Shown here: in pieces, positions 59,199-64,000 of the stretch
How the letters are laid out: each line of letters begins with the position of its first letter
Position numbering within the stretch: the stretch's first letter is position 1
Assembly (NCBI GenBank): GCA_017478485.1
Contig: JAFVDI010000003.1
Span: 248,001 to 312,000, forward strand
Origin: Clostridiales bacterium
GTDB lineage: Bacteria > Bacillota > Clostridia > Saccharofermentanales > Saccharofermentanaceae
Length of the DNA: 64,000 nucleotides
Reading direction: 5' to 3'
The notes under the pieces: generated by a model
What the model was told of the DNA's origin: nothing
The model's input: the letters and a program-made list of their open reading frames with translations, nothing else
The model's database searches: none
Made by a program: the position numbers and the translations under genes

Positions 59199-60560
59199 TC
59201 AGATGCTGTCCAAATACTTCTTAACGGTCTCGGGAGCGGGTCCTCCGATAAGTGAGCGGCCCTCGACGCATGTCTTGAGCGAGATAGCATCGTAAACATC
59301 TTCTTCAAAAGCGGGTGAGAACTCTTTGAGAGTTTCGAGAGGAAGCTTTTCGAGCGATGTGTTGTTCTCGATGCAGTAATGAACGAGCTTTCCGGAAATG
59401 GCGTGAGTTTCTCTGAAGGGAAGACCTTTCTTTACGAGATAGTCAGCCAGGTCGGTAGCGTTTGTGAATCCTTTGAGAGCAGCTGCTTCCATGTTGTCCT
59501 TGCGGATCGTCATGGTCTTCATCATGCCGGTGAAAGGAGGGAGAACGGCTTTGATCGTCTCGATGCAGTCAAACATTGCTTCCTGAACTTCCTGCATGTC
59601 CTTGTTATATGTGAGGGGCAGACCCTTCATGATGACGAGCAGGGAGATGAGGTCTCCGTAAACCCTTCCGGTCTTGCCTCTTGTAAGCTCGGCAACATCA
59701 GGATTCTTCTTCTGGGGCATCATTGATGAGCCTGTCGAATAAGCGTCATCGAGCTCGTAGAACTTGAATTCCTGTGAAGCATACAGAATGATCTCTTCGC
59801 TCAGTCTTGAAAGGTGCATCATGAGGATTGAACATGCCGAAGCGAATTCGATAGCAAAATCCCTGTCTGCCACGCCGTCCAGAGAGCAAAGGGTAACTCC
59901 GTTCATGCCGAGATCCTCGGCTACGGCTTCGCGGTCAAGGGGATAAGTAGTTCCTGCAAGAGCGCCTGAACCCAGAGGAGAGACGTTTGCACGGTCCTTG
60001 GCAGCATTAAGTCTGTCTGTGTCACGTCTGAACATCTCGATATAAGCTGTCAGATAGTGAGCATATGTAATGGGCTGCGCCCTCTGAAGGTGTGTATAAC
60101 CCGGCATGTATGTCGTAAGGTTGTCTTTTGCGATATCGATCAGAGTATCAACGAGAGTATCGAGGAGCTCAACGATCTCATCAGCTTCATCAACAAGATA
60201 AAGGCGCTGATCGAGGGCAACCTGGTCGTTTCTTGATCTTCCTGTATGAAGACGCTTGCCTGCATCGCCGATGCGGTTTGTAAGCTCTTCTTCAATAAAC
60301 ATATGGATATCTTCAGCGTCAGAATCGAATGTAAGCTTGCCGGACTCAATGTCATCCTTGATCGACAGAAGTCCAGTCTTGATAGCTTCTGCATCTTCGC
60401 TGCTAATGACGCCCTGCTTTGCGAGCATCTGAGAGTGAGCGATAGAACCTTCGATGTCCTGACTGTACATCTTGCAGTCAAACGGGAGAGAAGAGTTGTA
60501 ATCGTTTACTTCCTTATCGGTGGCCTTCTCAAATCTTCCGGCCCACATTTTCTTAGCCAT
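59199..60560 (-). CDS. argH: Argininosuccinate lyase
   Basis: A 453-residue lyase that splits argininosuccinate into arginine and fumarate, the last step of arginine synthesis. Seen are the N-terminal MWAGRFEKATDKEVNDYN, HTGRSRNDQVALDQRLY, MPGYTHLQRAQPITYAHY and the superfamily signature GSSMMPQKKNPDVAEL. Length is normal. AAGGAG precedes the ATG and a perfect extended -10 lies 35 nt upstream. argG is not adjacent. It is transcribed alone, divergently from the small lipoprotein-like gene. Confidence 0.96.
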   Translation of the reverse strand: MAKKMWAGRFEKATDKEVNDYNSSLPFDCKMYSQDIEGSIAHSQMLAKQGVISSEDAEAIKTGLLSIKDDIESGKLTFDSDAEDIHMFIEEELTNRIGDAGKRLHTGRSRNDQVALDQRLYLVDEADEIVELLDTLVDTLIDIAKDNLTTYMPGYTHLQRAQPITYAHYLTAYIEMFRRDTDRLNAAKDRANVSPLGSGALAGTTYPLDREAVAEDLGMNGVTLCSLDGVADRDFAIEFASACSILMMHLSRLSEEIILYASQEFKFYELDDAYSTGSSMMPQKKNPDVAELTRGKTGRVYGDLISLLVIMKGLPLTYNKDMQEVQEAMFDCIETIKAVLPPFTGMMKTMTIRKDNMEAAALKGFTNATDLADYLVKKGLPFRETHAISGKLVHYCIENNTSLEKLPLETLKEFSPAFEEDVYDAISLKTCVEGRSLIGGPAPETVKKYLDSI

Positions 60561-60594
60561 TGTATATTCTCCTTACCCTTAGTAAAACACGCTT

Positions 60595-60603
60595 ATTATA
60601 GCA
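60595..60603 (-). promoter_or_regulatory. Extended -10 promoter of argH
   Basis: On the reverse strand TGCTATAAT is a perfect extended -10 element, 35 nt before the argH ATG. Confidence 0.6.
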
Positions 60604-60610
60604 AAAAATG

Positions 60611-60619
60611 TGCTAATAT
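60611..60619 (+). promoter_or_regulatory. Extended -10 promoter of the 60652 gene
   Basis: TGCTAATAT (TGn plus TAATAT) lies 33 nt before the ATG and back to back with the argH promoter, only 7 bp apart. Confidence 0.5.
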
Positions 60620-60651
60620 GATGCCAACTTAAAGAATATGGGAGGCACGCC

Positions 60652-61113
60652 ATGAAGCGCTTTTCGCTTATCACAACATCACTGATGCTGGTCATTATCA
60701 CCGGCCTTGCATGCGCATGCCATAAACCGTCAGAGCCTACCGTATCCACTTCATCTTCAACTTTTCAGACAACCACTTCATCTGAGGTTACTTCATCAAC
60801 AACGGCGCTGACCGAAACAGTTCCTACAACAGCCTCTGAGACCACCGGCGGTTCTGTTACCGAAACAACACCATCTTATATCGCAACTGAACGCGGAACC
60901 TATGTCGAAGACCGCCATGTCGCAAAGGGCAAGTTCAATTATGTTCTCAAGAACAAGGATTGGAAGTTCGACGGCGAGATGTACTATCACAAATACAAAG
61001 ACGGCACCACTGTTTATTATGACAAGGAAGCCAAATCCTGGTTTGTCATGGATAACAAAGGCCAGGGCTGGTATTACGACTCTGAGATCGATGATTTCGT
61101 CCGCGACGAGTGA
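60652..61113 (+). CDS. Small secreted or lipoprotein-like protein, Ser/Thr-rich linker
   Basis: A 153-residue exported protein. The N-terminus is a signal peptide (KRFSLITTSLMLVIITGLACAC) in which a cysteine follows the hydrophobic core; the sequence GLAC is close to but not a perfect lipobox, so lipid attachment is likely but uncertain. Residues 28-75 are almost all Ser, Thr, Val, Glu and Pro, a typical flexible surface linker. The C-terminal 70 residues are rich in aromatic and charged residues (KDWKFDGEMYYHKYKDG, GQGWYYDSEIDDFVRDE) and suggest a small beta module. GGGAGG precedes the ATG. I do not recognise the family. Confidence 0.75.
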   Translation: MKRFSLITTSLMLVIITGLACACHKPSEPTVSTSSSTFQTTTSSEVTSSTTALTETVPTTASETTGGSVTETTPSYIATERGTYVEDRHVAKGKFNYVLKNKDWKFDGEMYYHKYKDGTTVYYDKEAKSWFVMDNKGQGWYYDSEIDDFVRDE

Positions 61114-61240
61114 TATTTCGGCTTCTTAAGTCTCACCGGTCTCTTTTTTTGCTTTAAAGTCTCATTTTCGGGCCTGTTTTTTTAATTTGCTTCACTTTAC
61201 TCACAATTCTGCTTCATGCGTGTCTAGAATGAAGTGGAGT

Positions 61241-61425
61241 TTACCTATAAATTTGCATGAATCTGAATTTTATAGGTAAGAATTCCAAAAAAATAGCCTG
61301 TTTTAGCTTTGGTTTACCTATAAAAATGCGATTTTCGGATATTTATAGGTAAACCCTGACCGATATACCCGATTTTCAGCCTGATTTTACCTATAAATCT
61401 GGGAAATATAAGAATTTATAGGTAA
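61241..61425. repeat. Exactly periodic array of three palindromes (six TTACCTATAAA half-sites)
   Basis: TTACCTATAAA occurs at 61241, 61314 and 61387, and its reverse complement at 61269, 61342 and 61415. Start-to-start distances are 28, 45, 28, 45, 28, giving three palindromes with a 73-bp period, 17-bp centres and 34-bp spacers. Centres and spacers differ in sequence while the arms are identical; the second palindrome extends to 14 bp per arm (GGTTTACCTATAAA). It fills the 346-bp gap 61114-61459 together with about 125 bp of T-rich sequence in which I see nothing else. Confidence 0.95.
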
Positions 61426-61459
61426 ACCTTAAGATTTGGGCATCATGAGAGGACATAAA

Positions 61460-62266
61460 ATGAAAGATTATCGAGAAGATACATTACAAGAACTGGCAGA
61501 GATAAAGCAAAGGATTGAAAAAGAGATCGCTTTGCTTGAAAACCGGCTTCGTACTTCACCTGAAGGCACTCTTCGGGTGACCAGGAATCACAATGGCAAT
61601 CAATTCTATCGAATGATTGAACTTAATGACACTAAAGGCATATATCTTTCAAGGAGCAATGGTGATCTTATCTCACGTCTGGCTCAAAAGGATTATGAAA
61701 AGAAGCTTATGCCTGTTCTGATAAAACAACATAAGGCTATAGAGAGATTCCTTAAGGATTATGAGCCACAGGCAGCGATTGACGTCTTTGAGAATCTGAA
61801 AGGCCCGAGAAAACAACTCGTGACCCCCGTATACCCGAGTGACGAGGAATTCGTCAGGCAGTGGCTGAGTAAACCATATAAAAAGCTGAACTTCAGGAGC
61901 GACGATCCGGAATACATTACCGAAAACAACGAGCGGGTGAGGTCTAAGTCAGAGATCATAATCGCGAATACGCTCAGGAGCCACAATATCCCGTACCGAT
62001 ATGAGTATCCTGTGTATGAAGACGGAGTGCTGATCGCGGCTCCGGATTTCAATTGCCTGAATGTAAGGACCCGAAAAGAATATTATTGGGAACACCTGGG
62101 CATGATGGATGACGAGTCGTATGTGAACAAGAATATCAGGAAGATAGAGAAATACACGCTCGCGAAGGGTTTTGATGAGTCAAGGCTGATACTGACTTTT
62201 GAGACGGTCAGGCAGCCGTTAAATACCAGGATAATTGAGGAGAAGATCAGAAGATATCTGGTCTGA
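61460..62266 (+). CDS. PD-(D/E)XK-like nuclease-fold protein
   Basis: A 268-residue protein with an N-terminal coiled-coil-like helix (residues 1-32) and a C-terminal domain resembling PD-(D/E)XK nucleases: Glu165 in RSKSEIIIANTL, Pro195-Asp196 in APDFNCL, and Glu211 in YYWEHLGMMDDESYVNK. The final Lys of the classical motif is not in its usual place (EHL), as in several variant families. Arg- and Lys-rich segments could contact DNA. ATG 61460 follows AGAGGA by 6 nt; upstream starts at 61436 and 61445 are disfavoured. It sits alone, 34 bp beyond the palindrome array. A selfish, defence or repair role is possible; none is shown. Confidence 0.72.
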   Translation: MKDYREDTLQELAEIKQRIEKEIALLENRLRTSPEGTLRVTRNHNGNQFYRMIELNDTKGIYLSRSNGDLISRLAQKDYEKKLMPVLIKQHKAIERFLKDYEPQAAIDVFENLKGPRKQLVTPVYPSDEEFVRQWLSKPYKKLNFRSDDPEYITENNERVRSKSEIIIANTLRSHNIPYRYEYPVYEDGVLIAAPDFNCLNVRTRKEYYWEHLGMMDDESYVNKNIRKIEKYTLAKGFDESRLILTFETVRQPLNTRIIEEKIRRYLV

Positions 62267-62294
62267 CAGCTAAAGATGAAGATAACAGAGCAAT

Positions 62295-62318
62295 AAAAAA
62301 GGGACCGCGAACGGTCCC
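62295..62318 (-). terminator. Terminator of zinc-ribbon membrane gene
   Basis: Stem GGGACCG/CGGTCCC with a CGAA loop; on the reverse strand TTTTTTATTG follows. It may weakly serve the + strand nuclease gene as well. Confidence 0.75.
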
Positions 62319-62340
62319 TTCATGGTCGGATTAATTGAAA

Positions 62341-62799
62341 TTACCTGCCGGAAGCAATTGCTGCGATGATTCCGATGAGGTAGATACCGAAGTATACAGT
62401 CATGAAGATGCCCATTGCGAGTCCGCCGATTGAAAGATACTTACCGATCCTGACCTTAACGGGATAAGAACCGTACTGTGTGAGGTACTGCTTAGCCTTG
62501 CTGAGACCCATGGGTCCGAATACGATGCCAAGGAAGCTGAGGAAGAATGTGCAGGAGAATGCTGCAGCAAGGATACCTGTGATCATGCAGCTCTTAGCAG
62601 CTTCGGGATCGCCGGCACCAATAACAGGAGCAGCACCGTAAACGGGCTGAGCCTAAGGCTGAGGTGCATAGCCATACTGGGGCTGAGCAGCTGCAGGTGC
62701 AGGAGCGGGTGCAGGTGCGGGCTGTGCAGCAGGTGTTCCGCAGTTAGGGCAGAAAGCGTTGCCGTCTTCGAACTGGGTTCCGCAATTTGTACAAATCAT
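62341..62799 (-). pseudogene. Zinc-ribbon membrane protein interrupted by in-frame TAG
   Basis: Reading the reverse strand from ATG 62799 (GGAGGAAATAAT upstream) gives a zinc ribbon (Cys3, Cys6, Cys17, Cys20), a Pro/Ala/Gln-rich linker, then codon 49 is TAG at 62653-62655 inside the low-complexity run (APQP-stop-AQPVYG). The frame continues intact to 62341 with two or three hydrophobic helices (FFLSFLGIVFGPMGLSKAKQ; LSIGGLAMGIFMTVYFGIYLIG). The full design, 152 residues, is the common zinc-ribbon plus DUF4190-like protein. A CAG-to-TAG change explains it; a sequencing error, read-through or restart at ATG 62586 cannot be excluded. Confidence 0.85.
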
Positions 62800-62945
62800 A
62801 TTATTTCCTCCGTGTGGCAGAAGAACTGCCTTTTATTTGGTCGTTTTAACTTCGACAAAAACATTTTAGCATTGAAAAAATCAAATGAAAATATAGAATT
62901 ATCTAGTAAAATAATAAAATAGGTTAATTGTGTGTAGAGGTTTTG

Positions 62946-63956
62946 ATGAAGACTGCTGTCCTGCTGCCGGTTTATAATCCTGACGTTAAGTTTCCGGCTA
63001 TTGTCAGAGAACTTAAATCCAGAGGATTTGACATTGTTGTCTGCAATGACGGCAGCGATCCTAAATTTGAGCCGATCTTCGATGAGGTCAAGGACAAGGT
63101 CTACTATATCACTTATAACCATAACAAGGGTAAAGGCTACGCTTTGAAGCGCGGCTTTGAGTTTATCGGCAATAATCTTACGGATGAAGTCGATTATATC
63201 GTTACTGCTGATGCCGACGGACAGCATGCGATCGATGATATCGAGAGAGTTGCAAAGCTTGTCAGAAAAACAGACGGCATCGTGCTCGGCATGAGAGATC
63301 TCTCTGAGAGGATCCCTTTGAAATCCAGGATCGGTAACGACCTTTCCAAGACTGTTTATACCATCATCACGGGTGTTTATCTAAGAGACAACCAGTCGGG
63401 CCTTAGGGGATTTCCGACAAGACTTACTTCCTGGCTCTGCGATATTCCGGGAAACAAGTATGAGTATGAGCTTAATGTCCTTGTTACTGCGCATAAGGAA
63501 GGCATTCCTGTTGCGGGTATCGACATCAAGACGATCTACGAAAACAATAACAAGAATACTCATTTCAAGCCTATCAAGGACACCGTCAGGATCCAGGGAT
63601 CGCTTCTGTCCTACGGCATGATCTCGTCTTTCGTTTATACGCTTTATATTGTTGCGGTTGCGATAATCGCGTGGTTCAACATACCGCATTTCTATATCTG
63701 GACTGCGAGCATGTTCGTGCTGGTTACGGGAATGCATGCCGTTTTGAATGTCTTTTCGGCCGGTATCAGGCACCGCCAGAAGATAAGTGTCATCTACTAC
63801 ATCACCGGCGCGATCAAATACTGCGTTGCGACGCTGATAATGCTCCTGTTTGATTTCCAGGGATGGTTTATCGTCCTTGGAGCATTCTGTGCACTTTTGG
63901 TCGTTGTAGTGTTATCATATCTTTTCGGCAGATCAGGAATAATGGGGAAGGTTTAA
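62946..63956 (+). CDS. Glycosyltransferase family 2, membrane-associated
   Basis: A 336-residue GT-A glycosyltransferase. It begins TAVLLPVYNPD and has VVCNDGSDPKFEPIF, NKGKGYALKRGFEF, VTADADGQHAIDDIERV (the metal-binding DxD) and GMRDLSERIPLKSRIGN with DNQSGLRGFPT, a pattern of polyprenyl-phosphate sugar transferases. The last 115 residues hold four hydrophobic helices (FVYTLYIVAVAIIAWF; IWTASMFVLVTGMHAV; GAIKYCVATLIMLLF; GAFCALLVVVVLSYLF), resembling a GtrA-like domain. ATG 62946 follows TAGAGG by 5 nt; TTG 62928 is less likely. The next gene starts 4 nt later. Confidence 0.87.
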   Translation: MKTAVLLPVYNPDVKFPAIVRELKSRGFDIVVCNDGSDPKFEPIFDEVKDKVYYITYNHNKGKGYALKRGFEFIGNNLTDEVDYIVTADADGQHAIDDIERVAKLVRKTDGIVLGMRDLSERIPLKSRIGNDLSKTVYTIITGVYLRDNQSGLRGFPTRLTSWLCDIPGNKYEYELNVLVTAHKEGIPVAGIDIKTIYENNNKNTHFKPIKDTVRIQGSLLSYGMISSFVYTLYIVAVAIIAWFNIPHFYIWTASMFVLVTGMHAVLNVFSAGIRHRQKISVIYYITGAIKYCVATLIMLLFDFQGWFIVLGAFCALLVVVVLSYLFGRSGIMGKV

Positions 63957-63960
63957 TCAT

Positions 63961-64000
63961 ATGAACAGATGCGATGAAGAGCTGGTAAAGAAGATACTGG
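63961..64000 (+). CDS. Start of a further gene, cut by window end
   Basis: An ATG at 63961 opens MNRCDEELVKKIL and runs off the window. GGGGAAGG lies about 10 nt upstream, at the end of the glycosyltransferase gene, and the frame starts 4 nt after that stop, so it is probably co-transcribed. Nothing about function can be said from 13 codons. Confidence 0.55.
   Translation, partial: MNRCDEELVKKIL

Noticed and set aside
61241-61425. CRISPR array
   Set aside because: Repeats are 11-bp half-sites in alternating orientation, spacers are only 17 and 34 bp, and no cas gene is nearby.
62341-62586. Stand-alone 81-residue membrane protein gene
   Set aside because: The reading frame continues upstream through one TAG to a zinc ribbon with a strong ribosome site; the downstream ATG has only a weak AAGAG. 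It is better described as part of the interrupted gene.

Overview
The window looks like a chromosomal segment of an anaerobic, low-to-mid GC Firmicute of the class Clostridia, probably gut or rumen associated. The reasons are AGGAGG-type ribosome sites, a T-box riboswitch, a CIRCE operator, the comM-dprA-topA-trmFO gene order, a giant 2-hydroxyacyl-CoA dehydratase activase-like protein and BspA-like leucine-rich-repeat (LRR) surface proteins. Genus is not decidable from the sequence alone. About 50 protein genes are densely packed, many with start-stop overlaps. No tRNA, rRNA, CRISPR array, transposase or phage gene was seen.

Layout. 1-4.3 kb: three tandem BspA-like secreted LRR proteins (the first cut by the window edge) sharing a lysine-rich C-terminus. 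4.3-9.5 kb: a PHP phosphatase, M18 aminopeptidase, cardiolipin synthase and an MTA/SAH-deaminase-like amidohydrolase. 9.5-14.5 kb: a heterodimeric ABC exporter pair and murD. 14.5-17.4 kb: a leucine T-box controlling leuA, then undecaprenyl-diphosphatase. 17.5-27 kb: an unknown protein, the giant activase, polA, coaE and two small membrane proteins. 27-34.6 kb: ychF (reverse), then comM, dprA, topA, trmFO. 34.7-36.1 kb: a membrane PP2C phosphatase overlapping a degenerate PP2C-like protein. 36.1-40.7 kb (reverse): queA-tgt for queuosine tRNA modification and a two-component system. 40.8-43.9 kb: galE and CIRCE-regulated groES-groEL. 44.2-45.5 kb: a membrane protein and an acyl-ACP thioesterase. 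45.6-51.6 kb: a Gld-type ABC transporter operon with DUF4340 and beta-propeller-like partners. 51.6-56.8 kb: a CYTH protein, two FAD proteins, an ACT regulator and a DUF711 protein. 56.8-60.6 kb: an intracellular GH13 enzyme, a fourth LRR protein and argH (reverse). 60.6-64 kb: a small Ser/Thr-rich lipoprotein-like gene, an exactly periodic array of palindromes in front of a PD-(D/E)XK-like nuclease gene, a zinc-ribbon membrane gene broken by an in-frame TAG, and a glycosyltransferase.

The most unusual items are the six half-sites at 61241-61425, spaced exactly 28/45/28/45/28 bp (three palindromes with a 73-bp period) directly upstream of an orphan PD-(D/E)XK-like gene; the shared basic C-terminal module of the LRR proteins; the paired 46-bp hairpin repeats downstream of groEL; the tandem active/degenerate PP2C pair; and the amber-interrupted zinc-ribbon gene. 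Most housekeeping genes look ordinary and intact. Recurring extended -10 promoters (TGn plus a TATAAT-like hexamer) appear ahead of several transcription units.
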